This document shows, piece after piece, positions 54,829 to 64,000 of a DNA stretch of 64,000 nt. Both the position numbers and the translations under genes were made by a program. The stretch is taken from positions 62,001 to 126,000 of the forward strand of contig CAKSPZ010000003.1 of assembly GCA_934486635.1 (NCBI GenBank), read 5' to 3'. The notes beneath the pieces were generated by a model. That model ran no database searches. It saw only the letters and a program-made list of their open reading frames with translations, and had not been told where the DNA came from. Source of the stretch: an uncultured Eubacteriales bacterium. Lineage in GTDB: Bacteria; Bacillota; Clostridia; Oscillospirales; Acutalibacteraceae. Position 1 is the stretch's first letter. Each line of letters starts with the position of its first letter.

Positions 54829-57171
54829 CTATCTTTCAATATATTTATTAGATAGTGAATATAAAAAATAAAATACAATAGAATCAATGATGCAGATAGA
54901 TAAGATTATTGATAAAAGCGGAATTATTAAAGTGGATAAAGAAAAAAAATCTTTAAAAACTACTACGCAAAATAAAAAAGAAAAAGACATCAATAAAAAT
55001 AGAAGTTTTCGTATATTATTAAAAGGAATACAGAGATTAAATAGTAATAAAAGTCCATTAAATCCGGTTAAAATAACACAAAGTGTAGATATATCTGTAT
55101 TAGAAAATGAAAATATTTTAGAAATATACATAATTAATGATATTGCAAATACAATAGTAATTCCACAAGGTAAAGATTTGCTAATAATGTTATTAAATAA
55201 GTTTCCTTTAATACGACTTTTATTTGGTTCAAGTGCCAACACAAAAGATGGAATTCCTATAGTAAGTACACTAGTTAATGTCATCTGAATAGGCATAAAC
55301 GGATATGGAGAATTAAAAAATAGAAACAATATTGCCAGTAAAGTAGAATAAATAGTTTTTACAAGGAATAAAGAAGATGAGCGCTGAATATTATTTATTG
55401 AACGACGACCTTCTAAGACAACTTTGGGCATAGCGGAAAAATCGGAATTTAATAAAACTAGTTGAGAAACATTTTTTGCAGCGTCACTACCATTGGCCAT
55501 AACTATACTACAATCGGCTTCCTTTAGTGCCAATACATCATTTACACCATCACCAGTCATAGCTACTGTATGTTTACTTTCTTTTAAAGCACATATTAGT
55601 TGTTTTTTTTGAATGGGAGAGACTCGTCCAAAAATAGAATATTCGTTAGCTATTTTTTTTATGTTCTCATCTGAGGATACTTTGCTAAGATCAATATATT
55701 TATTATAATTTTTAAGTCCTGCACGTTTTGCTATATTAGAAACTGTTAAAACATTATCTCCTGATATAATTTTTATATCAACACCTTGTTCGTTAAAATA
55801 TTTTAATGTTTCTTTAGCAGAATTACGAATTACATCTTTTATTAAGATAAATCCTACAATATTAAGATTATTTGGTAAGTTTTTGTTAATAAAATTACTA
55901 TTTGAATGGGCCAATATGACTACACGGTTTTCTTTTGAATATAGTTTTAATTGGCTATTTATCTCATTTGGCAATTTATTTTCAAAGATAAATTCCGAAG
56001 CTCCCATTACATAACTACCAAAACCATCAATATATACGCCAGACCATTTTTTTTCTGATGAAAAAGGAACTATTTCAGTTGCTTTTTTATTTATAGAATC
56101 GTTTTTATCTATAAAATTTTTTATGGCATAGTATGTTGGATTAGTATCCTCAGTATTATTAACTATAAATGATAAATATTTTTTCATTTCATCTTCAGCG
56201 TAATTTTCGCAAGGGACTAACGAGTCAACTTCCATTGTACCTTGAGTAATGGTTCCTGTTTTATCAAGACAAAGAGTATCGACCCTTGCTAAAGTTTCAA
56301 TACAATATAATTCTTGAACTAAAACTTTTTGTTTTGATAATCTTACAACACTTACTGCTAATACTGTGCTTGTTAAAAGAACAAGACCTTCTGGAATCAT
56401 ACCAATTAAAGCTGCAGTTGTATTTATAATAGAATTCTCAAGGTTATTATGATTTAATTGGTGAGTGAATAGAAAAAAGCCAATTGGAATTATTAAAATA
56501 GAAAGTATTAAAATAATTTTATTAAATGCAGATAAAATTTGTGAGTTTATTTTCTTTACGTATTTTGCATCTTTTGAAATTTTAAATGCATAATTTTCTT
56601 TACCTACGTTTTCAACTCTAGCTTTACATTTACCGCTTACTATATAGCTGCCTGATAATAATAAATCTCCTTGACCTTTTGATATAGAATCTGATTCACC
56701 GGTTAATAAAGATTCGTTTACTTCACAATTACCATTTAATATTTTACAGTCTGTTGGTACTTGTATTCCTTGATTTAATTCTAAAATATCGTCAAGGACA
56801 ATATCGTTAATTCCAATTTTTTTTATATTTCCATCTCTTATAACATTTATTTTTGAGAGGGAAAGTATAGAAAGTTTGTTAACAGCTTTTTTGGCACGAA
56901 TTTCTTGATACGTACTGATAATAAGATTAGAAATGACTACACCCATAAATAAAAGATTTTTAAAAGAACCAACATAAATAATTGCTAAAGCTAAAACAAA
57001 ATTTATTAAATTAAAGAGTGTAAATAAATTTCCTCTGATTATTTGTGGCAAAGTTTTAGTGGGAATAGATACGTCTAAATTCATGAGATTTTCTTTTTCT
57101 CTTTTTAAAACTTGAGAAGAAGAAAGTCCCAAAGAAGGATCCGGATTGTACCTTGTTATGGGGCCTTTCAT
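54829..57171 (-). CDS. P-type cation-transporting ATPase (CtpE-like)
   Basis: A 780-residue P-type ATPase. The phosphorylation site LCLDKTGTITQG, the TGES loop (LLTGESDSIS), the hinge MTGDGVNDVLALKEAD and the PEGL motif of helix 4 (GMIPEGLVLL) are complete. There is no N-terminal metal-binding domain and no CPC motif, so it is not a heavy-metal pump. The PEGL and VQELYCIETLARVD features recall the CtpE-type calcium or divalent cation pumps. The transported ion is not certain. It is monocistronic on the minus strand. Confidence 0.9.
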   Translation of the reverse strand: MKGPITRYNPDPSLGLSSSQVLKREKENLMNLDVSIPTKTLPQIIRGNLFTLFNLINFVLALAIIYVGSFKNLLFMGVVISNLIISTYQEIRAKKAVNKLSILSLSKINVIRDGNIKKIGINDIVLDDILELNQGIQVPTDCKILNGNCEVNESLLTGESDSISKGQGDLLLSGSYIVSGKCKARVENVGKENYAFKISKDAKYVKKINSQILSAFNKIILILSILIIPIGFFLFTHQLNHNNLENSIINTTAALIGMIPEGLVLLTSTVLAVSVVRLSKQKVLVQELYCIETLARVDTLCLDKTGTITQGTMEVDSLVPCENYAEDEMKKYLSFIVNNTEDTNPTYYAIKNFIDKNDSINKKATEIVPFSSEKKWSGVYIDGFGSYVMGASEFIFENKLPNEINSQLKLYSKENRVVILAHSNSNFINKNLPNNLNIVGFILIKDVIRNSAKETLKYFNEQGVDIKIISGDNVLTVSNIAKRAGLKNYNKYIDLSKVSSDENIKKIANEYSIFGRVSPIQKKQLICALKESKHTVAMTGDGVNDVLALKEADCSIVMANGSDAAKNVSQLVLLNSDFSAMPKVVLEGRRSINNIQRSSSLFLVKTIYSTLLAILFLFFNSPYPFMPIQMTLTSVLTIGIPSFVLALEPNKSRIKGNLFNNIISKSLPCGITIVFAISLIMYISKIFSFSNTDISTLCVILTGFNGLLLLFNLCIPFNNIRKLLFLLMSFSFLFCVVVFKDFFSLSTLIIPLLSIILSICIIDSIVFYFLYSLSNKYIER

Positions 57172-57271
57172 AAAAATACCTCCATTAATATTAGTATTTT
57201 ATACCATTATATATGCATATAAATTTAAAGTCAATTAGTCTTTAACATGTGCAAAAATAGGAGTGATTATT

Positions 57272-57565
57272 ATGAGATGTCGAGTAATAGATATGCGCAG
57301 CAAGGAAGTAATAAATATAAAAACAGGTTGTAGAATAGGATGTGTAAGTGACGTAGAAATAGATACAAAGGAAGCAAGAGTCCTTTCAATAATTATATAC
57401 GGTAGATTAAGGTGCTGTGGACTTTTGGGACGAGAAGATGATATTATAATAAAATGGGATGACATAGAAATAATAGGTGAAGATATAATATTAGTAAAAC
57501 ATAATGTTGGACCAGTAAGAAAAAAAAGAAGATTTCCAGAGTTTAGAAAATTTTTAAAAACGTAA
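57272..57565 (+). CDS. ymxH: YlmC/YmxH family PRC-barrel sporulation protein
   Basis: A 97-residue protein with a PRC-barrel fold: MRCRVIDMRSKEVINIKTG, CRIGCVSDVEID, IIIYGRLRCCGLLGREDD and IIKWDDIEIIGEDIILV. Homologues are the YlmC/YmxH proteins of spore-formers, of unclear function. ATG 57272 lies eight bases after TAGGAG; the GTG at 57263 is inside that site. It precedes the rpsB promoter and is not part of that operon. Confidence 0.92.
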   Translation: MRCRVIDMRSKEVINIKTGCRIGCVSDVEIDTKEARVLSIIIYGRLRCCGLLGREDDIIIKWDDIEIIGEDIILVKHNVGPVRKKRRFPEFRKFLKT

Positions 57566-57574
57566 AAAATATTC

Positions 57575-57603
57575 TTGTCAAAATATTATTATTGTGTTAT
57601 AAT
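57575..57603 (+). promoter_or_regulatory. Promoter of the rpsB operon
   Basis: TTGTCA, 17 bases, TATAAT. The leader from about 57610 to the rpsB start is almost 100 bases; CTTGGT (57635-57640) can pair with ACCAAG (57684-57689), which overlaps the ribosome site. Confidence 0.75.
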
Positions 57604-57701
57604 AACTAGCGAAAACACACGCCATTACTTTTTTCTTGGTGCCATTTATGGTTTTTCGGGTATTTAAGTGTGGCGGAGGTAAAACCAAGGAGGATTATAA
57701 A

Positions 57702-58460
57702 ATGTCAGTTATATCTATGAAACAACTTTTAGAAGCAGGTGTTCATTTTGGTCACCAAACAAGAAGATGGAACCCTAAAATGGCAGAGTACATCTTTACA
57801 GAAAGAAATGGTATTTATATCATTGACCTTCAAAAAACAGTAAAAAAATTAGAAGAAGCTTATGATTTTATTCGCGATATTACAGAACAAGGTAAGTCAG
57901 TTCTTTTTGTTGGAACTAAAAAACAAGCTCAAGATTCTGTAAAAGAAGAAGCAATTCGTTGCGGAGCTTATTATGTTAATGCTCGTTGGTTAGGCGGTAT
58001 GCTTACAAACTTCTCAACTATACGTCGTAGAATAAGCCGCTTAAAACAATTAAGAGAAATGCAAGAAAACGGAACTTTTGATTTATTACCTAAGAAAGAA
58101 GTAATTAAATTAAATTTGGAAATAGATAAGCTTGAAAAATTCTTAGGCGGAATAAAGGATATGAAAGATATCCCAGGAGCATTATTTATTGTGGATCCTC
58201 GTAAAGAAAAAATTGCAGTGGCAGAAGCTAAAAAATTAGGTATTCCTGTGATTGCTATTGTTGATACAAACTGTGACCCTGATGATGTTGACTATGTTAT
58301 TCCTGGCAATGATGATGCTATTAGAGCAGTTAAATTATTAGCAGGTGTTATGGCTAATGGAATAATAGAAGGAAAAGAAGGAAGAATGGGTGCAGCAGCT
58401 GTTGAGTCTGAAGAAGAAATAGCAGAAGAAAATGTAGAACAAGCAGTTGTAGCTGAATAA
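57702..58460 (+). CDS. rpsB: 30S ribosomal protein S2
   Basis: An essential small-subunit protein. The sequence [41 protein letters not shown], abbreviated here by [15 protein letters not shown], is diagnostic, as are [13 protein letters not shown] and [20 protein letters not shown]. At 252 residues it is full length, with an acidic tail after [12 protein letters not shown] 57702 follows a strong AAGGAGG; longer in-frame starts run through the leader. First gene of the rpsB-tsf-pyrH-frr-uppS-cdsA-dxr-rseP cluster. Confidence 0.98.
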   Translation: MSVISMKQLLEAGVHFGHQTRRWNPKMAEYIFTERNGIYIIDLQKTVKKLEEAYDFIRDITEQGKSVLFVGTKKQAQDSVKEEAIRCGAYYVNARWLGGMLTNFSTIRRRISRLKQLREMQENGTFDLLPKKEVIKLNLEIDKLEKFLGGIKDMKDIPGALFIVDPRKEKIAVAEAKKLGIPVIAIVDTNCDPDDVDYVIPGNDDAIRAVKLLAGVMANGIIEGKEGRMGAAAVESEEEIAEENVEQAVVAE

Positions 58461-58477
58461 TTTGTAAATTTATATGG

Positions 58478-58497
58478 GAGACGGCTTGGTCCGTCTC
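58478..58497 (+). terminator. Hairpin between rpsB and tsf
   Basis: GAGACGG / CCGTCTC with a 6-base loop, followed by only TTGTTG. A partial terminator or processing point. Confidence 0.5.
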
Positions 58498-58559
58498 TTG
58501 TTGTGAAATAAGGTTTAATGATTGATAAAATAAATAATAAAACAGTGGAGGTAACAACT

Positions 58560-59474
58560 ATGGCTTTTACAGCTAGTGATGTTAAGACATTAAGAGAAAA
58601 AACAGGTTGCGGTATGATGGACTGTAAAAAAGCACTTACAGAATCTAATGGGGATATGGAAAAAGCTATTGACTTTCTAAGAGAAAAAGGATTAGCTGCT
58701 GCAACTAAAAAATCAGGACGTATAGCAGCTGAAGGTGTTGCTTTTGCATGTACTAATGAAGCAAGCAATGTTGGCGTTGTAATAGAAATAAATGCAGAAA
58801 CAGACTTTGTTGCTAAAAATGCAGATTTCTTAGCTTTTGTTCAGACATGCGCTGATACCGTAATGAATAACAATCCGGCAACTTTAGAAGAGTTGATGAA
58901 TTGTAAAGCTAGCGGCAGTGACTTAACTGTAGAAGAATTAGTAAGAGAAAAAATCCTTACAATAGGTGAAAATATAAAGATTCGTAGATTTAAAAGATTT
59001 GAGGGTGTAGTTACAACCTATAATCATGCAGCAGGTAGGATAGGTGTTATGGTTAAATTTAATACAACTCCAGAAATTGCTGCTAAAGAAGAATTTAAAG
59101 TATTTGCAAAAGATATAGCTATGCAAGTGGCTGCTGTAAATCCAAGTTTCTTAAATAGTGAATCTGTTCCTGCAGAGACTTTAGAGCATGAAAAGAAAAT
59201 TCTTACAGAACAAGTTCTAAATGAAGGTAAGCCTGCTAACATTGCAGAAAAAATTGTAATGGGAAAAATAAGCAAGTATTATAAAGAAAATTGTTTAGTT
59301 GATCAAATATTTGTAAAAGATTCTAATTTAACTGTAAAACAATATACAAAAGAAACATCAGATAAATTAGGAGCAGCTATAGAAATAGTTGATTTCGTTC
59401 GTTTTGAAAAAGGCGAAGGACTTGAAAAAAGAGAAGATAATTTTGCAGATGAAGTAGCAAGCATGGTAAAATAA
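58560..59474 (+). CDS. tsf: Elongation factor Ts
   Basis: Recycles EF-Tu by exchanging GDP for GTP. The N-terminal UBA-like domain TASDVKTLREKTGCGMMDCKKALTE and INAETDFVAKN are family hallmarks; both core subdomains follow. The length is 304 residues. ATG 58560 follows GTGGAGG; the frame from 58518 lacks a site. It is separated from rpsB by a hairpin and from pyrH by a stronger one, so the two translation factors form a sub-operon. Confidence 0.97.
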   Translation: MAFTASDVKTLREKTGCGMMDCKKALTESNGDMEKAIDFLREKGLAAATKKSGRIAAEGVAFACTNEASNVGVVIEINAETDFVAKNADFLAFVQTCADTVMNNNPATLEELMNCKASGSDLTVEELVREKILTIGENIKIRRFKRFEGVVTTYNHAAGRIGVMVKFNTTPEIAAKEEFKVFAKDIAMQVAAVNPSFLNSESVPAETLEHEKKILTEQVLNEGKPANIAEKIVMGKISKYYKENCLVDQIFVKDSNLTVKQYTKETSDKLGAAIEIVDFVRFEKGEGLEKREDNFADEVASMVK

Positions 59475-59503
59475 TTTGATTTTACAATTGTAAAGTGTTT
59501 TTT

Positions 59504-59532
59504 ATAGGGCGTAGTATATACCTGCGTCCTAT
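59504..59532 (+). terminator. Terminator after tsf
   Basis: ATAGGGCG pairs with CGTCCTAT (one G-U) around a 13-base loop and is followed by TTTTAA. Confidence 0.6.
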
Positions 59533-59551
59533 TTTAATGCGTATGTGTACC

Positions 59552-59580
59552 TTTACATAATTTAAATATTATTGTAAAAT
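59552..59580 (+). promoter_or_regulatory. Promoter of the pyrH operon
   Basis: TTTACA, 17 bases, TAAAAT, 32 bases before the pyrH start; it separates pyrH onward from rpsB-tsf. Confidence 0.65.
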
Positions 59581-59611
59581 AATATAAAATCAACTGTAGG
59601 AGTGGGTATTA

Positions 59612-60316
59612 TTGGAACCAAAATATAAGAGAGTGCTATTGAAGCTAAGTGGAGAAGCATTGGCAGGTAAAGAAAAACATGGAATAGATTTTGACACAGT
59701 TATGGCTATTTGTGAACCTATAAAAAAATGCGTAGATATGGGTGTACAAATTGGAGTAGTTGTAGGTGGAGGAAATTTTTGGCGCGGTCGTAGCAGTGGC
59801 AAAATGGATAGAACAAGAGCAGATCATATGGGAATGTTGGCCACAGTTATAAATGCTTTAGGTGTAGCTGATGCATTGGAACACTTAGGTGTAGATGTAA
59901 GAGTACAAACAGCAATATCTATGCAACAAGTAGCAGAACCTTACATTAGAAATAGAGCAGTAAGACATCTTGAAAAAGGTAGAGTAGTGGTATTTGGTTG
60001 TGGCACAGGAAATCCTTTCTTTTCAACTGATACAGCAGCCTCATTACGTGCGGCAGAAATAGATGCAGATGTTATATTAAAAGCAACAATGGTTGATGGG
60101 GTATATGATAAAGATCCAAAGAAAAATAGTGATGCTAAAAAATATGATTCTCTTAGTTATTCAGAAGTTTTAAATAAAAACTTAGCTGTCATGGATAGTA
60201 CTGCAGCGTCTATGTGTAAGGATAATAATATTCCACTTTTGGTTTTTAATATAGATAACCCTCAAAATATATATGATGCAATTATGGGTAAAATTATTGG
60301 AACCACAGTAATATAA
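59612..60316 (+). CDS. pyrH: UMP kinase
   Basis: Phosphorylates UMP to UDP, feeding RNA and UDP-sugar synthesis. [13 protein letters not shown] and [12 protein letters not shown] are the amino-acid-kinase-fold nucleotide sites; [13 protein letters not shown] and the [10 protein letters not shown] loop follow. The 234 residues match the family. The start is TTG 59612, nine bases after AGGAG. It leads a run of closely spaced genes (frr, uppS, cdsA, dxr, rseP). Confidence 0.97.
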   Translation: MEPKYKRVLLKLSGEALAGKEKHGIDFDTVMAICEPIKKCVDMGVQIGVVVGGGNFWRGRSSGKMDRTRADHMGMLATVINALGVADALEHLGVDVRVQTAISMQQVAEPYIRNRAVRHLEKGRVVVFGCGTGNPFFSTDTAASLRAAEIDADVILKATMVDGVYDKDPKKNSDAKKYDSLSYSEVLNKNLAVMDSTAASMCKDNNIPLLVFNIDNPQNIYDAIMGKIIGTTVI

Positions 60317-60340
60317 ATACTATATAAAGGAGTTTAGGTT

Positions 60341-60895
60341 ATGGAACAAGTTTTTAAAAAGACAGAAGCAAGTATGCAAAAATCTTTAGATGTACTATCA
60401 AAAGAATATATAGCAATAAGAGCAGGAAGAGCTAACCCAGCTGTTTTAGATAAAATAATGGTTGATTATTATGGTGCTGCTACACCTATTAATCAATTAG
60501 CAGCAGTGTCTGTAGCAGAAGCTAGAACATTAGTTATTCAACCATGGGATACATCTGTTTTAAAAGAAATAGAAAAAGCAATACAAACATCAGACCTTGG
60601 AATAAATCCTCAAAATGATGGAAAAATTATAAGACTAATTTTCCCAGCTCTTACAGAAGATAGAAGACGTGAAATTGCTAAAGAAATAGCAAAAATGGGT
60701 GAAGATGCTAAGGTATCACTTAGAACCATACGTCGTGATGCTATAGACAAGTTAAAAAAGATGAAGAAAGAATCTGAAATAACAGAAGACGATTTAAAGC
60801 AATCAGAAAAACATATTCAAGAAATTACTGATAAATTTTGTAAGGAAGCAGATAGTTTATCAAATTCTAAACAAAAAGAAATAATGGAGATATAG
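60341..60895 (+). CDS. frr: Ribosome recycling factor
   Basis: Splits post-termination ribosomes together with EF-G. The 184 residues include IRAGRANPAVLDKIMVDYYG, the linker P-x-N and EDRRREIAK in the long helix bundle, all typical. AAGGAG precedes the ATG; the gene lies 24 bases after pyrH and 40 before uppS. Confidence 0.98.
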   Translation: MEQVFKKTEASMQKSLDVLSKEYIAIRAGRANPAVLDKIMVDYYGAATPINQLAAVSVAEARTLVIQPWDTSVLKEIEKAIQTSDLGINPQNDGKIIRLIFPALTEDRRREIAKEIAKMGEDAKVSLRTIRRDAIDKLKKMKKESEITEDDLKQSEKHIQEITDKFCKEADSLSNSKQKEIMEI

Positions 60896-60935
60896 TAAAT
60901 TATTTATAAAATTGTGATTGGTGTGATTTTTTAGC

Positions 60936-61676
60936 ATGTTATGGATAAAGAAAAAAAAGCAAACAAATGAATTAGTGAAACAATTACCAACTCATATTGG
61001 AATTATAATGGATGGTAATGGAAGATGGGCGAAAAAGAGAGGATTACCAAGATCTGCCGGTCATAAAGAGGGAGCTAATACTTTTAGGAAAATTACAAAA
61101 TATTGTAACAAAATAGGAATAAAATATTTAACAGTATATGCTTTTTCTACCGAAAATTGGAAAAGGCCTAAAGAAGAAGTAGACTTTTTAATGAAACTTT
61201 TTGAGCAATATTTAAAAGAAGCACTGGAGGATTTTACTGAGGAAAATATAAAGGTTGTATTTTTAGGAAACAAAAATGCTTTTTCCGAAAAATTACAAAA
61301 ACTTATATGTGAAGTAGAGGAATCTTCAAAAAATAAAACAGGAATGGTTCTTAATATTGCTATGAATTATGGTGGGAGAGACGAAATAACTAAAGCTGTA
61401 AGGGAATTAGCCATTGATGTAAAAGATGGAAAAATTAATCCTGATGAAATAACTGCGAATGATATTTCCGATAAGCTTTATACAAGTGGGCAACCAGATC
61501 CAGATTTAATAATTAGACCAAGTGGAGAATATAGGTTATCTAATTTTTTACTTTGGCAAAGCGCGTACTCTGAATATGTTTTTATGAATATTATGTGGCC
61601 TGATTTTAGTGAAAAAGACCTAGAAAAAGCCTTAGAAGAATATTCATCTAGAAATAGACGTTTTGGGGGGATATAA
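60936..61676 (+). CDS. uppS: Isoprenyl transferase (undecaprenyl diphosphate synthase)
   Basis: Builds the C55 lipid carrier for wall synthesis by adding isopentenyl units in cis. HIGIIMDGNGRWAKKRGLPR (with the Asp of MDGNGRW) is the active-site signature, followed by YAFSTENWKRP and the C-terminal DLIIRPSGEYRLSNFLLWQSAYSEYVF segment (RPSGEYRLSN). At 246 residues it is normal. The ribosome site is weak (GGTG). Its stop is directly adjacent to the cdsA start. Confidence 0.96.
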   Translation: MLWIKKKKQTNELVKQLPTHIGIIMDGNGRWAKKRGLPRSAGHKEGANTFRKITKYCNKIGIKYLTVYAFSTENWKRPKEEVDFLMKLFEQYLKEALEDFTEENIKVVFLGNKNAFSEKLQKLICEVEESSKNKTGMVLNIAMNYGGRDEITKAVRELAIDVKDGKINPDEITANDISDKLYTSGQPDPDLIIRPSGEYRLSNFLLWQSAYSEYVFMNIMWPDFSEKDLEKALEEYSSRNRRFGGI

Positions 61677-62501
61677 ATGGTCACCAGAACAATTTCGGGT
61701 GTTTTAGGTGGTTTAATTGTTATTTTTGTTCTTATTTTTAATAATAGTTTGCCTATTTTATTAAACTTAGCAGTATCGGTTGTAAGTATTTTTGCTACAT
61801 ATGAAATATTTTTTGCAATGGGTTTAAATAAAATGTACAAAGTTACAATCCCAAGCATGATTTTTTCCGCAATGTTACCAATTCTAGGAGATAGCTTATT
61901 ATGGCAGGGAATGTTATTTGTATATACATTTTTTATATTTGGTATACTACTTTTAACAGAAAAAAAATTATGTTTTAAAGATATTGCAGCTATATATAGT
62001 ATGGTTTTATTGATAACTGTTTCACTAAGTTTTATAGTTAAGTTAAGAGACTTTGGTGGAATATTTAGCAGCTTTTATGTTTTATACGCACTTTGCATAT
62101 CTTGGATGTGTGACATAGGTGCATATTTTTCAGGAACACTCTTAGGAAAACGAAAATTATGTCCTGATATTAGTCCTAAAAAAACCGTAGAAGGAGTAAT
62201 AGGCGGAATATCTTTTTCAGTTTTTATAAGTATACTAATAAGCTTTTTATTTGAGCGATTTATGTTCGACTCGGGTATAAGAGTAAATTATCACTATATA
62301 ATCCCAATATCAATTATCGGTGCAATTATTTCTATAATTGGTGACTTAGTATTTTCATCAGTAAAAAGAGGCTGCCATATAAAAGATTTCGGAAGCGTTA
62401 TTCCTGGTCATGGTGGATTTTTAGATAGGTTTGATAGTGTAGTTTTTGTCGTACCTTTTGTTTATTTCATAGTGAATAGTTTTAATATTATAAAAATGTA
62501 A
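61677..62501 (+). CDS. cdsA: Phosphatidate cytidylyltransferase
   Basis: Makes CDP-diacylglycerol, the branch point of phospholipid synthesis, in the membrane. The 274 residues have about eight helices and the CdsA signature at the end: SSVKRGCHIKDFG then IPGHGGFLDRFDS. It starts at the base after the uppS stop, with GGGGGG upstream. It is cotranscribed with dxr, which starts 22 bases later. Confidence 0.96.
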   Translation: MVTRTISGVLGGLIVIFVLIFNNSLPILLNLAVSVVSIFATYEIFFAMGLNKMYKVTIPSMIFSAMLPILGDSLLWQGMLFVYTFFIFGILLLTEKKLCFKDIAAIYSMVLLITVSLSFIVKLRDFGGIFSSFYVLYALCISWMCDIGAYFSGTLLGKRKLCPDISPKKTVEGVIGGISFSVFISILISFLFERFMFDSGIRVNYHYIIPISIIGAIISIIGDLVFSSVKRGCHIKDFGSVIPGHGGFLDRFDSVVFVVPFVYFIVNSFNIIKM

Positions 62502-62523
62502 ACTGAATTTTGTGAGGAAAATA

Positions 62524-63672
62524 ATGGTTAATAAAATTTCAATATTAGGGTCAACCGGCTCTATAGGAACAAAAGCTTTAAAAATCTCAAATGATTTGGG
62601 TATAGAAGTTGAAGGCCTGTCAGTTTTTAGTAATATTGATTTACTCGAAAGTCAAATATCAAAATTCAAGCCAAAGGTTGTATCAGTATTCGATAAAAAA
62701 GCAGCGGCAGAATTAAAATCCAGATTAAAAGGAAGCAAAACAACAGTGCTTAGTGGAATAGAAGGTTTGTGTGAAGTATCTTCACTTAGTAATGTTGATA
62801 TGGTTTTAAACTCAGTTAGTGGAATGATAGGATTAAAACCAACGCTTTGTGCTATAGATAATAAAAAAAGAATTGCTCTTGCTAATAAGGAAACCTTGGT
62901 AGTTGGAGGTTCATTGGTCATAGAAAAAGCTAAAGAAAAAGGTGTGGATATTTTACCAGTAGATAGCGAGCATTCTGCTATTTTTCAATGCTTACAAGGA
63001 TGCAAAAGTAAAAAATCTTTAAAAAAATTAATATTAACTGCTTCTGGAGGGCCTTTCTTTGGAAAAGACATTAATTATTTAAAAACCGTTACTAAAGAAG
63101 AAGCTTTAAACCATCCTAATTGGAGTATGGGTGCTAAAATTACCGTGGATTCTGCCACTATGATGAATAAAGGTCTTGAAGTCATTGAAGCTGCATGGTT
63201 GTTTGATATGTCTGTTGACAATATAGATGTTATTATCCATAGAGAAAGTATAGTTCATTCTATGATAGAATATGTTGATAACTCGGTTATAGCTCAGTTG
63301 GGAGTCCCAGATATGGGTTTACCAATACAATATGCGTTTACTTATCCAGAAAGATTGCCTTGTATGGTGGATACGCTAAATTTATTAAAGCTAGGAAAGC
63401 TATCATTTAACGAGCCCGACAATAATGTTTTTAAAGGAATAGAAATATGCAAGGCAGCTTTAAAAAAAGGTGGAACTATGCCAGCAATAGTAAACGGTGC
63501 GAATGAAGAAGCAGTTAATTTGTTTTTAAAAGATAAGATTACATTTTTAGAAATTACTAATATTGTAAAAGAAGCCATGGATAATTTAGAAAGTAAAGAT
63601 ATAAAGTCTTTAGATGATATATTAAAAGCAGATGAAAGAGCAAGAAATTTTGTTAGATCAAAAGTTTTTTAG
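62524..63672 (+). CDS. dxr: 1-deoxy-D-xylulose 5-phosphate reductoisomerase
   Basis: The first committed step of the MEP isoprenoid pathway, supplying precursors to uppS. KISILGSTGSIG binds NADPH, LPVDSEHSAIFQ and LTASGGPF are the metal and substrate sites, and WSMGAKITVDSATMMNKGLEVIEA covers the family signature (MNKGLEVIEA). It is 382 residues from ATG 62524, which follows GAGG; a GTG at 62512 lies before the site. Confidence 0.97.
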   Translation: MVNKISILGSTGSIGTKALKISNDLGIEVEGLSVFSNIDLLESQISKFKPKVVSVFDKKAAAELKSRLKGSKTTVLSGIEGLCEVSSLSNVDMVLNSVSGMIGLKPTLCAIDNKKRIALANKETLVVGGSLVIEKAKEKGVDILPVDSEHSAIFQCLQGCKSKKSLKKLILTASGGPFFGKDINYLKTVTKEEALNHPNWSMGAKITVDSATMMNKGLEVIEAAWLFDMSVDNIDVIIHRESIVHSMIEYVDNSVIAQLGVPDMGLPIQYAFTYPERLPCMVDTLNLLKLGKLSFNEPDNNVFKGIEICKAALKKGGTMPAIVNGANEEAVNLFLKDKITFLEITNIVKEAMDNLESKDIKSLDDILKADERARNFVRSKVF

Positions 63673-63687
63673 ATAGGGGAATAAATT

Positions 63688-64000
63688 ATGTTTATTGGTA
63701 TATTATTGGTAATAATATCGGTACTTTTATTTTCACTAGTTATATTCATACATGAATTAGGACATTTTATTACAGCAAAATTATCTGGTGTTAAAGTGAA
63801 TGAGTTTGCAATAGGAATGGGTCCTGCAATATTTAAAATTCAAAAAAAAGAAACTCTTTACGCAATAAGGTTGTTTCCTATTGGCGGATATTGTTCAATG
63901 GAAGGCGAGGATAGTGAAAGTAATAACACAGATTCTTTTTCACAAAAATCTGTATATAAGAGAATTTTAATTGTAGCAGCTGGAGCTATAATGAATATAG
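63688..64000 (+). CDS. rseP: Site-2 membrane metalloprotease RseP/RasP, N-terminal part
   Basis: An intramembrane zinc protease that cleaves anti-sigma factors and leftover signal peptides. The first helix contains [10 protein letters not shown] with the catalytic HExxH (HELGH); [11 protein letters not shown] and [11 protein letters not shown] follow, as usual. The gene is cut off by the end of the window after 104 codons. It lies 15 bases after dxr in the conserved cluster. No prediction is possible on the missing PDZ and second active-site parts. Confidence 0.95.
   Translation, partial: MFIGILLVIISVLLFSLVIFIHELGHFITAKLSGVKVNEFAIGMGPAIFKIQKKETLYAIRLFPIGGYCSMEGEDSESNNTDSFSQKSVYKRILIVAAGAIMNI

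Noticed and set aside
54887..55288. 133-codon plus-strand frame
   Set aside because: Antisense to the C-terminal helices of the P-type ATPase, which has all its family motifs.

Overview
The window is about 30% G+C, with strong AAGGAGG-type ribosome binding sites, several TTG starts, spoIIM, ymxH and dacF-like sporulation genes, a DnaD/DnaC helicase-loader pair and the SCIFF peptide system. Together these point to a low-GC, endospore-forming Clostridia (Eubacteriales, Oscillospiraceae/Acutalibacteraceae-like). The BspA-type leucine-rich repeats suggest a gut or other host-associated habitat. The species cannot be told from the sequence alone.

Layout. 1-3.2 kb: the end of ndk, then a lysine/diaminopimelate operon read leftwards (asd-dapA-dapB). 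3.3-11.9 kb: queuosine genes queA-tgt, yajC, a TIGR04086 membrane protein, the SCIFF precursor scfA with its radical SAM maturase scfB, a SpoIIM-like protein, a DacF-like carboxypeptidase, pgi and a small P-loop protein. 12.0-22.9 kb: two giant paralogous proteins of 1731 and 1817 residues. Each starts with a Nif11-like leader ending in a GG motif, continues into a second hydrophobic export-like segment, and ends in a long BspA-type LRR array. Each has its own copy of the same promoter block.

23-33.6 kb is an accessory island. It holds phage lysis genes (an amidase cut from its SPOR domain by an in-frame stop, and a small holin-like protein), a zinc-PLC-like secreted protein, a NUDIX hydrolase, an Ogt/Tag alkylation-repair pair, a truncated GNAT gene, a relic of a second holin gene, a relic of a large serine recombinase, and a complete-looking circular bacteriocin cluster (29.2-32.5 kb). 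In that cluster a 76-residue cationic precursor gene is followed by an attenuating hairpin, a 558-residue polytopic membrane protein, a SpoIIM/DUF95 protein, an ABC ATPase and a tiny overlapping hydrophobic ORF. Gene order and sizes match the circularin A/AS-48 clusters, but the peptide is not one I recognise. This is the best candidate for an undescribed system.

33.6-57.2 kb: tRNA-Leu, a secreted beta-helix protein, a heterodimeric ABC exporter, TM2 and DUF2752 proteins, the CIRCE-controlled hrcA-grpE-dnaK-dnaJ-prmA operon, dnaC and dnaD, tRNA-Gly, a TSCPD protein, a 6S-like RNA, DUF1292, an M23 peptidase, a FlaA1/WbpM-like dehydratase, an HtrA-like protease, DUF1540, azlCD and a P-type ATPase. 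57.2-64 kb: ymxH, then the conserved rpsB-tsf-pyrH-frr-uppS-cdsA-dxr-rseP cluster for translation, isoprenoid and phospholipid synthesis and membrane proteolysis, cut by the window end.
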